Shown: positions 23,291 through 34,068 of the stretch, piece after piece
How positions within the stretch are numbered: position 1 is the stretch's first letter
Layout of the letters: each line of letters starts with the position of its first letter
Assembly (NCBI GenBank): GCA_005502775.1
Contig: SCNI01000018.1
Span: 1 to 64,000 of the forward strand
Direction: 5' to 3'
Source of the DNA: Microbacteriaceae bacterium 3FA27C10
Lineage (GTDB): Bacteria; Actinomycetota; Actinomycetes; Actinomycetales; Microbacteriaceae
DNA length: 64,000 nucleotides
Position numbers and translations under genes: made by a program
Notes under the pieces: model-generated
Database searches by the model: none
Seen by the model: only the letters and a program-made list of their open reading frames with translations
Told to the model about the DNA's origin: nothing

Positions 23291-24057
23291 GGCCGGCTCC
23301 GCCCGAGGATCGCGCCGGCGGGGTGCCGCCGGGGCTCGGCGAGGAAGCCGTCGACGAGGCCGAGCACCTCGGCGGGGCGCTCGCGCAGCACGCCGTGGCC
23401 GCTCTCGACCTCGGTGTAGCGCGCATCCGGGATCGCGGCGAAGAGCAGCCGGGTCTCGCGGGCGGTGGCGATCTCGTCGTGGGCGCAGCCGATCACGAGG
23501 GTCGGCGCCGTGATGCGGGTCGCGAGGGTGGCGAGATCGACGGGCGCGGAGGCGCGGGAGGGGGTGGCGGCGAGGCGGACGAGGGCGGCCGAGCGCTCGT
23601 CGATGCGGGGCAGGGCCGCGGAGTCCCAGCCCTCGGCGCTGTACAGGGCGCTGCGCTGCACCTCGGCGAGGGCATCCGGGTCGCTGTGCGCGAGTCGCTG
23701 CCAGAGCGAGGCGAGGGCGATGAGCTTGGGCGAGGGGCTGAGCCAGCCGGCGATCAGCACGAGCGCCGAGACACGCTCCGGATGCTCCGCCGCGAACACC
23801 GCAGCGGCGACGGCCCCGACGGAGTAGCCGATCAGCGCGGGCGGGGTGGTGGTGGCGTTCGCCGCGGCACCGATCCGCGTCGTCAGCTCGGCCACCGTGG
23901 GCGTCGTGGGGAGATCGTCGAAGGACGCGGTGGTCACGGTGCGGCGGCGGCCGAGCATCGGCCCGAGGAAGGAGAAGTCCGCGGCATCACCGGAGAGCCC
24001 GGGCACGACCACGACGCGCGGGTCTCCGTCGGACTCGGTGCGCGCATCCGTCGTCAC
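23287..24057 (-). CDS. Alpha/beta hydrolase
   Basis: From the GTG at 24057, which overlaps the stop of the upstream CofH-like gene as GTGA, the product is 256 residues. The fold is visible in VVVVPGLSGDAADFSFLGPML, the nucleophile elbow GYSVGAVAA with Ser about 77, the Asp strand ITAPTLVIGCAHDEIA and the His in ESGHGVLRERP. It should hydrolyse an ester, lactone or similar bond. Coupling to the Baeyer-Villiger monooxygenase on its 3' side (4-bp overlap) suggests that it opens the ester or lactone that enzyme makes. The substrate is unknown. Confidence 0.82.
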   Translation of the reverse strand: MTTDARTESDGDPRVVVVPGLSGDAADFSFLGPMLGRRRTVTTASFDDLPTTPTVAELTTRIGAAANATTTPPALIGYSVGAVAAAVFAAEHPERVSALVLIAGWLSPSPKLIALASLWQRLAHSDPDALAEVQRSALYSAEGWDSAALPRIDERSAALVRLAATPSRASAPVDLATLATRITAPTLVIGCAHDEIATARETRLLFAAIPDARYTEVESGHGVLRERPAEVLGLVDGFLAEPRRHPAGAILGRSRP

Positions 24058-25241
24058 GGTCGGGCCGCCGGCGCTCGGTGGCTCGAGGGCGCTTCGGCGG
24101 CGCCGGCCGTGCGTGCCGCCGCGAGGCGCTCGGCGGAGGGCTCGCCGTAGACCGTGGTGCGCTGCCGTGCGGGGCGGCCGAGGGCGGCCGCGGTGCGCTC
24201 GATGTCGGCGATGCTCAGCGAGCGGCCGTACTCCACGCCGGCGGAGGGCAGCACCCGCCCGTCGTAGAGCGTGCCGCCGAGATCGTCGGCGCCGCTCTCG
24301 AGCATCACCGCGGAGTGGGCGAGGCCGAGCTTGGTCCACGGCACCTGCAGATGGTCGATGCGCCCGAGCAGGGCGAGCCGCGCCACGGCCGTGACCGCCC
24401 GGTGCTCGTCGAGCTCGGAGCGGGCGGTCACCAGCGGCTCGAGCTCGGGGAACGGCATGGGCACGAACTCGGTGAAGCCGCCCGTCTCCTCCTGCAGCCG
24501 TGCGAGGGTGCGCAGGTGCGCGACCCGGGCGGCCGGGCTCTCGCCCCGGCCGTAGAACATGATCGACGTCGAGCGGAAGCCGAGGCCGTGCGCCGCGCGC
24601 ACCACCTCGAGCCAGCGGTCGACCGGCAGGTCGCCGGGGGCGAGGCGTCGCCGCTGGGTCTCGTCGAGCAGCTTGACGCCCGTGCCCGGAACCGAGTCGA
24701 CCCCGGCCTCTCGCAGCGAGGCGAGGAACTCGGGCATCCCGAGCCCCGAACGGCGTGCGCCGTCGACGAGGTCGGCGGGCCGGAAGGCATGCAGGTGCAG
24801 CCCCGGCTGTCGGGCCTTCACCGCTCGGGCGATGTCGGCGTAGACGAACGGATGCGCGTCCGCCGTCGCCGCATCCGCCGTGCGCTCCCCGGCGGCCGGC
24901 ACGGTGCCCTGGACGCACAGCTCGGTGGCGCCGAGCTGCCAGGCGTCGTCGGCGATGTCGCCGATCGCAGCGAGGTCGAGTACGCGGGGCGCGCCGGCGT
25001 GCGGCCCGCTCGTCGGGGGCACGGATGCGCCGAAAAGATCGGAGGAGACGTTGCGGTTCACCACGAAGCGCACGGCCTCTCCGACGGCTTCGCGGCGGAG
25101 CGCATCCGCGAGCCCGGTGAGGGCGTCGAGCTCCTCGCCCTCGGCGAGGAGGAGAGCCGCGAGCTCGGCGTCGGTGAGCGAATCGGGCGTGACGGACGCC
25201 CGCGCGAGCGCGGTGCGCACAGCCGGAATCGAAGACGACAT
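24054..25241 (-). CDS. CofH-like protein lacking radical-SAM cysteines
   Basis: The 395-residue sequence follows the CofH half of FO synthase along most of its length: VRFVVNRN (58-64), DDAWQLGATELCVQG, VKARQPGLHLHAF, AGVDSVPGTGVKLLD, GFRSTSIMFYGRGESP, ETGGFTEFVPMPFPELEP and, near the end, GRPARQRTTVYGEPS. CofH joins the hydroxybenzyl and deazaflavin parts of coenzyme F420 by radical-SAM chemistry. Here the CxxxCxxC segment that should follow VVNRN is replaced by VSSDLFGASVPPTSG, and the protein has only one Cys (109), so it cannot hold the [4Fe-4S] cluster. It may be a repurposed binding or scaffold protein. It leads a trio with an alpha/beta hydrolase and a flavin monooxygenase. A TAGGCT -10 ends 7 nt before the ATG. 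Confidence 0.8.
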   Translation of the reverse strand: MSSSIPAVRTALARASVTPDSLTDAELAALLLAEGEELDALTGLADALRREAVGEAVRFVVNRNVSSDLFGASVPPTSGPHAGAPRVLDLAAIGDIADDAWQLGATELCVQGTVPAAGERTADAATADAHPFVYADIARAVKARQPGLHLHAFRPADLVDGARRSGLGMPEFLASLREAGVDSVPGTGVKLLDETQRRRLAPGDLPVDRWLEVVRAAHGLGFRSTSIMFYGRGESPAARVAHLRTLARLQEETGGFTEFVPMPFPELEPLVTARSELDEHRAVTAVARLALLGRIDHLQVPWTKLGLAHSAVMLESGADDLGGTLYDGRVLPSAGVEYGRSLSIADIERTAAALGRPARQRTTVYGEPSAERLAAARTAGAAEAPSSHRAPAARP

Positions 25242-25339
25242 CGAACCGAGCCTAACTCCGGCGAGACCACCCCGAGGGCGGCCCGGCGCTCACGTTACGC
25301 CCACGGGGAACATGGAGGCGGCGTCCAGTCCCCGACGGG

Positions 25340-25345
25340 TACCCT
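25340..25345 (+). promoter_or_regulatory. Probable ftsH -10 element
   Basis: TACCCT lies 56 nt before the ftsH ATG and would start transcription near 25352, leaving a 50-nt leader that contains GAAGAGA before the start codon. No convincing -35 is visible. Confidence 0.4.
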
Positions 25346-25401
25346 TGCACCACGACCTAAGCACTGTGCCGACCCCATCGGCACCATAGCGGTGAAGAGA
25401 C

Positions 25402-27414
<2,013 letters not shown>

Positions 27415-27423
27415 GCCCGCCCC

Positions 27424-28035
27424 GTGGCATCCGTCGACAAGGAGCGGATCGAGGCAGCGGTCGCCGAGATCCTCGCCGCCATCGGCGAGGATCCGGCGCG
27501 CGAGGGCCTTGCCCAGACGCCTCGCCGGGTCGCGGCGCTCTACGCCGAGCTGTTCGGCTCGGTGGGCGCCGACCCGGCGGCCGCGTTGGGCTCGACCTTC
27601 GGTGCCCCCGACGGCGGCGGCCACGCATCCGCTCAGCCCGTGCTGATGCGTGACATCACCTTCCGCTCGGTGTGCGAGCACCACCTCCTGCCCTTCGAAG
27701 GCGTGGTGCATGTGGCCTACGTGCCGGGCGCCGTCGTGGCCGGGCTCGGCTCGGTCGTCGCCGTGGTGGAGTCCGCCTCCTCGCGCCCGCAACTGCAGGA
27801 GCGCCTGACCGACGACATCGCCGAGGCGCTCGAACGCGGACTCGGAGCGAGCGGTGTGCTCGTGGTGGTCGATGCGAAGCACGGCTGCGTGAGCGCCCGC
27901 GGGCCGCGCCAGACCCGCAGCACCACACTCACGCTCGCCGCCCGCGGCTCGCTGGCCGAGCCGGCGGCGCGCGCCGAGACGATCGCCCTGATCGGCACGG
28001 ATGCCTCGCGTCGCGTGACGGGGGAGACCGCGTGA
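27424..28035 (+). CDS. folE: GTP cyclohydrolase I
   Basis: The 203-residue enzyme shows FRSVCEHHLLPFEGVVHVAY with the zinc Cys and His ligands, and the second zinc Cys in VVVDAKHGCVSARGPRQ. It makes dihydroneopterin triphosphate from GTP, the first step of folate synthesis. The GTG start lies 9 bp after ftsH without its own strong ribosome site, so it depends on coupling. The C-terminal 30 residues (AARGSLAEPAARAE...) extend beyond the conserved core. Confidence 0.95.
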   Translation: MASVDKERIEAAVAEILAAIGEDPAREGLAQTPRRVAALYAELFGSVGADPAAALGSTFGAPDGGGHASAQPVLMRDITFRSVCEHHLLPFEGVVHVAYVPGAVVAGLGSVVAVVESASSRPQLQERLTDDIAEALERGLGASGVLVVVDAKHGCVSARGPRQTRSTTLTLAARGSLAEPAARAETIALIGTDASRRVTGETA

Positions 28036-28841
28036 CGCAGATCCTCGGCATCCTCAACGTGACGCCGGACTCCTTCAGCGACGGGGGCCTGTGGCTCGAC
28101 CGCGAGGCCGCCGTGCGGCACGCGCTCGGCATGGTGGCCCGCGGAGCCGACATCATCGACGTGGGTGGCGAGTCCACCCGGCCGGGCGCCCAGCGCGTGG
28201 CGGTCTCGGAGGAGAAGCGCCGCGTGCTCCCCGTGGTGCGCGAGCTCGTCGACAAGGGCGTGACGGTGAGCGTCGACACGATGAACGCCGCGACCGCCGC
28301 CGCCGCGCTCGACGCGGGCGCCGCGATCGTGAACGACGTCTCGGGCGGCCTGGCCGATCCGGAGATGGACGACGTGGTGATCGAGTCCGGCGCCCGCTTC
28401 GTGGTGATGCACTGGCGCGCGCATCTCGGCAAGACGCACCCTCCGGCGCGCTACGACGACGTGGTGGCCGAGGTGGTGGGCGAGATCGAGTACCGGGTGG
28501 CCGAGCTCATCGTGAAGGGCGCGCATCCCGATCGCCTCATCGTCGACCCCGGGCTCGGCTTCTCGAAGAACGCCGACCACAACTGGACGGTGCTCGCACA
28601 CCTCGAGCGGCTCGCCGCCCTCGGCCTGCCGGTGCTCATCGGCGCGTCGCGCAAGCGCTTCCTCGGCGAACTCGTGCCCGGTGGGGCACAGTTGGGGGAG
28701 CGCGATCTCGCCTCGGCCGTGGTCGCGGCCCTCGCGGCTCACGAGGGCGTGTGGGGAGTGCGCGTGCACGACGTCTCGACCACTCGCACGGCGCTCGAGG
28801 TGGCGGCGGCGTGGAACCGTGGAAAGGATGGGCGACGATGA
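28032..28841 (+). CDS. folP: Dihydropteroate synthase
   Basis: From the GTG at 28032, overlapping the folE stop as GTGA, the product is 269 residues. The two pterin-binding signatures are intact: ILGILNVTPDSFSDGG at the start and DIIDVGGESTRPGAQRV. Later motifs are ASRKRFLGEL and the terminal GVWGVRVHDV. It condenses pterin pyrophosphate with p-aminobenzoate, the sulfonamide target step. Confidence 0.95.
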   Translation: MTQILGILNVTPDSFSDGGLWLDREAAVRHALGMVARGADIIDVGGESTRPGAQRVAVSEEKRRVLPVVRELVDKGVTVSVDTMNAATAAAALDAGAAIVNDVSGGLADPEMDDVVIESGARFVVMHWRAHLGKTHPPARYDDVVAEVVGEIEYRVAELIVKGAHPDRLIVDPGLGFSKNADHNWTVLAHLERLAALGLPVLIGASRKRFLGELVPGGAQLGERDLASAVVAALAAHEGVWGVRVHDVSTTRTALEVAAAWNRGKDGRR

Positions 28842-29221
28842 CCGACCCGATCGACAGACTCGACCTGCTCACCCTCACCGGGCTCGAGGTGTTCGCCCAC
28901 CACGGCGTCTTCGACTTCGAACGCCGGCAGGGACAGCGCTTCGTCGTCGACGTGGCCCTGCGTCTCGACACCCAGGGCGCGGCCGCCGGCGACGACCTCG
29001 CCCAGACGGTGCACTACGGCGAGCTGGCCGAGGAGATCGTGGCCGCGGTGGCGAGCGACCCCGTCGACCTGATCGAGACCCTGGCCGAGCGGGTGGCGGG
29101 GGTCGTGCTCGCGCATCCGCCGGTCGCCGTGGTGACCGTGGTCGTGCACAAGCCGGATGCGCCCATCACCGTGCCCTTCGCCGACGTCAGCATCACGATC
29201 ACCAGAACGGCCTCCGTATGA
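28838..29221 (+). CDS. folB: Dihydroneopterin aldolase
   Basis: The 127-residue protein starts at ATG 28838, overlapping the folP stop as ATGA. FolB features are LTGLEVFAHHGVFDFERRQGQRFVVDV, the central TVHYGELAEEIV and VVHKPDAPI near the end. It cleaves dihydroneopterin to hydroxymethyldihydropterin and glycolaldehyde. Confidence 0.94.
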   Translation: MTDPIDRLDLLTLTGLEVFAHHGVFDFERRQGQRFVVDVALRLDTQGAAAGDDLAQTVHYGELAEEIVAAVASDPVDLIETLAERVAGVVLAHPPVAVVTVVVHKPDAPITVPFADVSITITRTASV

Positions 29222-29763
29222 ACGCCCAGCCCGTCGACAGCGTCGACCGTCGCACCATCCACCTGCCCGCGGTGCTCGCCTTCGGCAGCAACCTCGGCGA
29301 CCGCGAGGCCACCATCCGGGCCGCCTTCGCCGATCTCGCGGCCACCCCGGGAATCGAGGTCACGGCCACCTCGCAGCTCTACGAGACGATCGCGGTGAAG
29401 CCCGAGGGCATCGACCCGGATGCGCCGGAATACCTCAACGCCGTCGCCACCATCCGCACCAGCCTGCTGCCCGAACAGCTGCTCGACGCGGTGAACCGCA
29501 TCGAGCACGAGCACGGCCGGGTGCGGGCCGAACGCTGGGGTGACCGCACGCTCGACATCGACATCGTGACCTTCGCCGACGTGACCCGCGACACGGCGCG
29601 GCTCGCGCTGCCGCATCCGCGTGCCGCCGAGCGCGACTTCGTGCTCGTTCCGTGGCTCGAGATCGATCCGGATGCCACGCTGCCCGGGCGCGGCCGGGCC
29701 GATGCCCTGCTCAGCGCCATACCGGGAAGCACCCTGCGGCCGTACGCGGGGGAGCGCCGATGA
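29218..29763 (+). CDS. folK: Hydroxymethyldihydropteridine pyrophosphokinase
   Basis: The 181-residue enzyme begins at ATG 29218, overlapping folB as ATGA. HPPK motifs are AFGSNLGDREATIRAAFADL, TSQLYETIAVKPEG, YLNAVATIRT, and the signature RWGDRTLDIDIVTF with its paired Asp residues. It transfers pyrophosphate from ATP to the pterin ahead of FolP. Confidence 0.95.
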   Translation: MNAQPVDSVDRRTIHLPAVLAFGSNLGDREATIRAAFADLAATPGIEVTATSQLYETIAVKPEGIDPDAPEYLNAVATIRTSLLPEQLLDAVNRIEHEHGRVRAERWGDRTLDIDIVTFADVTRDTARLALPHPRAAERDFVLVPWLEIDPDATLPGRGRADALLSAIPGSTLRPYAGERR

Positions 29764-30212
29764 GGCACACGCATCCGCTCACCGTGGTGATCTACGGTGT
29801 GGTCGGCATCGCCGCAGGCTTCGTGCTCGAGGTGGCGCTCGCCGCCGCCGGGATGCCCGTGCTCATTCCGCCGTACACGCTCACGATCACCCTCGTGGCG
29901 GCCGCCGTGATCGTGGTGGTGCTCGCCGTTCCGATCCGGCGCTCGATCCGGGGAACCTCGAAGGCGCGCATCAATCCTTTCCGGGCCATGCGCATCGTGC
30001 TGCTCGCAAAGGCCTCGACCCTGGTCGGCAGCCTCATCGCGGGCTTCGGCATCGGCGTGGTCGTCTTCCTCCTCACCCGGCCGGTGGTGGCCGACGTGGG
30101 CTCGGTCTGGCCGGGGATCGCCACCGCGCTCGCGGGCGTCGTGCTCCTGACGGCCGGACTCGTGGCGGAACGCCTGTGCACCTTGCCGCCGGATGAACCC
30201 GAGACGAAATGA
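29760..30212 (+). CDS. DUF3180-family membrane protein
   Basis: The 150-residue protein (ATG 29760, ATGA overlap with folK) has four hydrophobic segments near 8-30, 37-58, 80-105 and 115-140. It matches the DUF3180 proteins that routinely follow folK in actinobacteria. A conserved basic stretch RRSIRGTSKARINPFRAMRI lies between segments 2 and 3. Its function is unknown; the steady linkage may reflect only co-transcription. Confidence 0.82.
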   Translation: MRHTHPLTVVIYGVVGIAAGFVLEVALAAAGMPVLIPPYTLTITLVAAAVIVVVLAVPIRRSIRGTSKARINPFRAMRIVLLAKASTLVGSLIAGFGIGVVVFLLTRPVVADVGSVWPGIATALAGVVLLTAGLVAERLCTLPPDEPETK

Positions 30213-30219
30213 GAGTCGT

Positions 30220-30729
30220 GTGTCCGCACCCGACGACGGCGCTCCGCCGCCGCAGCGCCGCCTGAGCATCGGCGGCGACTGGCATCGCGTCAGCCCGAAG
30301 CTGCTCGGGGTGGAGATCGCGTCGGGCATCGTGGGCACGCTGGTGCTCTGCGCCGTCACGGTGCCGTTCATCGTGCTCGGCACCTGGTTCGGCTGGCCGG
30401 CGTTCGGCCTGGCCGTGCTGATCGGTGTCGTCACGCTCGCGCTCGCCCCCCGGCGGGTGCGCGCGATCGGCTACCAGCTGCGCGCCGACGACCTCGTGTT
30501 CCGGCGGGGCATCATGTTCCACCGGGTGGTGTCGGTGCCCTACGGGCGCATGCAGCTCATCGACATCAACCGCGGGCCGGTGGCCAGGGCCCTCGGGCTC
30601 GCCGAGCTCAAGTTCGTGACCGCCGCCGCCTCGACGGGGGTCTCGATCCCAGGGCTCGTCGAGGCGGAGGCGAACGCCCTGCGCGACGAGCTCGTGGCGC
30701 TCGCCGAGTCGCGCCGGGTGGGGTTGTGA
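30220..30729 (+). CDS. Bacterial PH-domain membrane protein (short)
   Basis: The 169-residue product from GTG 30220 has two membrane segments (about 35-60 and 62-80) and a bPH2-type domain (YQLRADDLVFRRGIMFHRVVSVPYGRMQLIDINRGPVARALGLAEL). It resembles YdbS-type proteins. The upstream ATG 30193 would overlap the preceding gene by 20 nt; the GTG with a GAGAG just upstream is preferred. It is coupled to the long PH-domain partner by GTGA. Confidence 0.8.
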   Translation: MSAPDDGAPPPQRRLSIGGDWHRVSPKLLGVEIASGIVGTLVLCAVTVPFIVLGTWFGWPAFGLAVLIGVVTLALAPRRVRAIGYQLRADDLVFRRGIMFHRVVSVPYGRMQLIDINRGPVARALGLAELKFVTAAASTGVSIPGLVEAEANALRDELVALAESRRVGL

Positions 30730-32336
30730 CCGCGCTCACCGACGGAGAGTGGCACCGGCTGCATCCGGCGACCCCGCTGCTGCGGGGCGGCATCATCCTC
30801 GTGGCCATCCTCGGCTTCGTGCTCGCGAACTTCCGGGAGCGGCTCGTGGACTGGGTGTTCGGGGCGCCCGACCTGCCCGGAGACCCGCTGCAGACGGCCT
30901 ACGAGCGCGGGCAGATCGGCATCCTCTCGCTGGTCGTGGTGGGCGGGCTCGTGCTCGGCATCGTGATCTTCTATGCCTCGTGGCGCACGCACAGCTTCCG
31001 GGTGGGCGACGACGTCGTCGAGGTGCGCAGCGGCATCCTGTTCCGCACCCACCGGCGGGCGCGGCTCGACCGCATCCAGGGCATCGCCATCAGCCGCCCG
31101 CTGTTCGCCCGCCTGTTCGGCGCGGCGAAGCTCGACATCAGCGTGGCCGGGCAGGACGCGAAGGTGCAGCTGGCCTACCTGCGCGGCGGCGACGCCGACC
31201 GGCTGAGGCAGGACGTGCTGATGCTCGCCTCGGGGGTGCGGGCCACGGATGCCGGCGGGCCCGCCACGGCAGGCGTCGCGCCGGAGGCGCCCTCCGAATC
31301 ATCCGCCTCGGCCGGCATCGTCGGCCAGCGCGTGCGCGAGCTCCTCGCCCCCGAGCGCGATCCGGACCTCGCGCCGCCGGAGTCGGTGGTGAGCATCCAT
31401 CCGCTGCGGCTCATCGCCTCGCTCGTGCTGAGCAGCTTCACGGTGGGGCTGCTGGTCGTGGGCGCGTTCATCATCGTCACCTCGCTGCTCGGCCGGCGCG
31501 AGTTCTTCCTGATCTTGATCCTGCCCGGCGTGCTGGGCGCCCTCGGCTACTACGCCAACCGCTTCACGAAGTCGCTGCGCTACAGCATCGCCGCCACCCC
31601 GGACGGCGTGCGCATCGGCTACGGGCTGCTCTCGACGAGCAACGACACCCTCCCGCCGGGCCGCATCCACGCCATCGAGGTGAGCCAGCCGTTGCTCTGG
31701 CGACCGGCTGGCTGGTGGATGATCCGCATCAACCGGGCGGGCGCCGCCGGCGAGGGCAGCGCGCAGGCGAGCACGACGATGCTGCCCGTCGGCACGGTCG
31801 AGCAGGTGCGCAAGGTGCTCGGGCTGCTGCTGCCGGGCTTCGCGAACGACGAGACCCGAGACCTCGTGCTGGCCGGGATGACGGCGCGATCGGGGTCGGG
31901 CTTCACCGACGCCCCCGCGCGCGCCTGGCCGCTCCGGCCGTTCTCCTGGTGGCGCACCGGCTTCGCCGAGGCGCCCGGCGCCGTGCTGCTGCGCTCCGGG
32001 TTCGTCTGGCGACACCTCTCGGTGATTCCGCTCGCGCGCGTACAGAGCCTGCGCATCTCGCAGGGGCCGGTGCGGCGCGTGCTCGGCCTCGTCGAACTGG
32101 GTGTGCACACGGTGTCAGGGCCGGTGCGGGCGAGCATCGACGTGGCCGACGGCGCGGTGGGCGCGGCAGCCTTCGAGCGGTGGACCCACGAGGTCGTGCT
32201 CGCGGAGGACGCCGACCGCAGTCATCGCTGGGCGTCGGGCGGCGCGGCTCCGGTCGGCGGGGCGCATCCCGGCGGCGGCCCGCAGACGCACGGCGGAGCG
32301 CATCCGGAGCCCGGCGTGGCAGGATCGAACGCGTGA
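30726..32336 (+). CDS. Bacterial PH-domain membrane protein (long)
   Basis: The 536-residue protein has paired membrane segments at about 17-37 and 60-80, a first PH-like domain (SFRVGDDVVEVRSGILFRTHRRARLDRIQGIAISRP), a second membrane pair near 215-265, and two further PH-like repeats. This is the YdbT layout. Together with the short partner it resembles the Bacillus YdbS/YdbT pair, implicated in that family in handling of antimicrobial peptides. The C-terminal 40 residues are His/Gly-rich. It overlaps its neighbours by 4 bp on both sides. Confidence 0.8.
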   Translation: MTALTDGEWHRLHPATPLLRGGIILVAILGFVLANFRERLVDWVFGAPDLPGDPLQTAYERGQIGILSLVVVGGLVLGIVIFYASWRTHSFRVGDDVVEVRSGILFRTHRRARLDRIQGIAISRPLFARLFGAAKLDISVAGQDAKVQLAYLRGGDADRLRQDVLMLASGVRATDAGGPATAGVAPEAPSESSASAGIVGQRVRELLAPERDPDLAPPESVVSIHPLRLIASLVLSSFTVGLLVVGAFIIVTSLLGRREFFLILILPGVLGALGYYANRFTKSLRYSIAATPDGVRIGYGLLSTSNDTLPPGRIHAIEVSQPLLWRPAGWWMIRINRAGAAGEGSAQASTTMLPVGTVEQVRKVLGLLLPGFANDETRDLVLAGMTARSGSGFTDAPARAWPLRPFSWWRTGFAEAPGAVLLRSGFVWRHLSVIPLARVQSLRISQGPVRRVLGLVELGVHTVSGPVRASIDVADGAVGAAAFERWTHEVVLAEDADRSHRWASGGAAPVGGAHPGGGPQTHGGAHPEPGVAGSNA

Positions 32337-33037
32337 AGCCCTCCGAACGCTCCGGCCGCCTCGGCGTCGGCATCGTCGGCGCCGGCCGTGTCGGCCCGGT
32401 GCTCGGCGCCGCCCTCGCGGGCGCCGGCCACGCCATCGTGGGCGTCGCCGCGATCTCGGAGGAGAGCCGCGAGCGGGCGGATGCGATGCTGCCGGGCGTG
32501 CCCATCCTCACCATCCCCGAACTCGTCGAACGCAGCGAACTCGTGGTGCTGGCCGTGCCCGCCTCGGAGCTGCCCTCGCTCATCGCCGGGCTCGCCGAGA
32601 CCTCGACCTGGCAGATGGGCCAGCTCGTGCTGCACACGGCTCCCGGCTTCGGGGTCGACGTGTTCGGCCCGGCCCGCGCATCCGGAATCATCCCGCTCGC
32701 CGTGCATCCGGCGATGTCGTTCACCGGGACGAGCGTCGACGTGGCGCGCCTGGCCGGAACCTACTTCGCCGTGACCGCGCCCACCGCCGTGCTGCCCATC
32801 GCCCAGGCGCTCGTGGTGGAGATGGGCGGCGAGCCGGTGGTGGTCGCCGAGGCCGACCGGGCCGCCTACGCGGAGGCCATCGAGACCGCCACCACCTTCT
32901 CGAGCGCCATCGTGGAGCAGGCCGCGGGGCTGCTCGCCGAGATCGGCGTCGAGGGGCCGGGGCGCGTGCTGGCGCCGCTCGTGCGCTCCTCGGTGGAGAA
33001 CGCGCTCGCGCGCGCGGGTGGTTCTGTTCCCGGGTAG
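32333..33037 (+). CDS. Rossmann-fold/DUF2520 protein
   Basis: From GTG 32333 (GTGA overlap) the product is 234 residues. The N-terminal dinucleotide fold GVGIVGAGRVGPVLGAALAGAGH is followed by a helical C-terminal DUF2520 domain (HPAMSFTGTSVDVARLAGTYFAV). The family is widespread next to panC in actinobacteria and resembles ketopantoate or pyrroline-carboxylate reductases. Its substrate is not established. A redox role near pantothenate synthesis is inferred from linkage. Confidence 0.82.
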   Translation: MKPSERSGRLGVGIVGAGRVGPVLGAALAGAGHAIVGVAAISEESRERADAMLPGVPILTIPELVERSELVVLAVPASELPSLIAGLAETSTWQMGQLVLHTAPGFGVDVFGPARASGIIPLAVHPAMSFTGTSVDVARLAGTYFAVTAPTAVLPIAQALVVEMGGEPVVVAEADRAAYAEAIETATTFSSAIVEQAAGLLAEIGVEGPGRVLAPLVRSSVENALARAGGSVPG

Positions 33038-33095
33038 CATCGAGTGGCCAGGCGCGCAGAGCGCGCCTGCAGCACGTTCGTTAGGAGTACCACCG

Positions 33096-34013
33096 GTGAC
33101 CGATCCCGTTCCGGATGCTCTCGACTCGCCGGTCCCGATCGTCGCCACCACGGTGACGGATGTGCGGCGCGAGATCGAGACCGCCGCCCGCCTCCACCGA
33201 GACGGCCTCGCCGCCGAGGGCCGTCGTGCGCGGGTGGCGCTGGTGCCCACGATGGGAGCCCTGCACGACGGGCATCTGGCGCTCGTGGAGCGTGCTGCTG
33301 AGCTCGCCGACGTCGTGGTGGTGTCGATCTTCGTGAACCCGCTGCAGTTCAACGACCCCGCCGACCTCGAGCGCTACCCGCGCGACCTCGAGGGCGACCT
33401 GGGCATCCTCACCGGCCGTGGCGCCGACATCGTGTTCGCCCCCGAGGTCGACGAGCTCTACCCGCGCGGCGAGACGTCGACCCGGGTGACCGCCGGCCGC
33501 GTCGGCTCGCTGTTCGAGGGGCGCAGCCGGCCCGGGCACTTCGACGGGGTGCTCACCGTCGTGGCGAAGCTCATCAACTCCGTCGGGCCCGACAGCATCC
33601 TGTTCGGCGAGAAGGACGCTCAGCAGGTGTTCCTCGTGAGCCGCATGGTCGAAGACCTGAACATGCCGGTCACGGTGGAGGTGGTCGACACCGTGCGCGA
33701 CCCCGACGGTCTCGCGCTCTCCAGCCGCAACCGCTTCCTCGACGCCAAGGAGCGGCGCGCGGCACTCACCCTCTCGCACCTGCTCGAGGCGGCCGAGTCG
33801 GCCTCCGACCGGGGCATCGACGCCGTGCTCGCGGCGGCCCAGTCCGCGGCGATGGGAGAGCCTCTCGTGGCCGTCGACTACCTCGCCGTCGTGCACCCCG
33901 ACACCTTCCTGCCGGTCGACGACGACTACACCGGCAAGGCGCGCGTGATCGTGGCGGCCCGCGTCGGCGACACCCGCCTCATCGACAACACCGCCATCTA
34001 CCTCGGCCGCTGA
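33096..34013 (+). CDS. panC: Pantothenate synthetase
   Basis: The GTG at 33096 follows AGGAG (33083-33087) by 8 nt, giving 305 residues. Motifs are VPTMGALHDGHLALVERA, FVNPLQFNDPADLERYPRDLEGD, RSRPGHFDGVLTVVAKL, GEKDAQQVFLV and SSRNRFLD. It joins pantoate and beta-alanine with ATP. A TAGCAT at 33034-33039 could be its own -10. No panD or panB is seen in the window. Confidence 0.95.
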   Translation: MTDPVPDALDSPVPIVATTVTDVRREIETAARLHRDGLAAEGRRARVALVPTMGALHDGHLALVERAAELADVVVVSIFVNPLQFNDPADLERYPRDLEGDLGILTGRGADIVFAPEVDELYPRGETSTRVTAGRVGSLFEGRSRPGHFDGVLTVVAKLINSVGPDSILFGEKDAQQVFLVSRMVEDLNMPVTVEVVDTVRDPDGLALSSRNRFLDAKERRAALTLSHLLEAAESASDRGIDAVLAAAQSAAMGEPLVAVDYLAVVHPDTFLPVDDDYTGKARVIVAARVGDTRLIDNTAIYLGR

Positions 34014-34068
34014 ACGCCCCTGCGGCAGCTTGCGACGCGGGCGTGGACCGCGGGCGGAGTTCGCGCGG

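Noticed and set aside
24054-25241. Functional FO synthase subunit CofH
   Set aside because: The [4Fe-4S] cysteine motif is absent and no CofG partner lies nearby, so normal FO synthesis by this protein is not credible.
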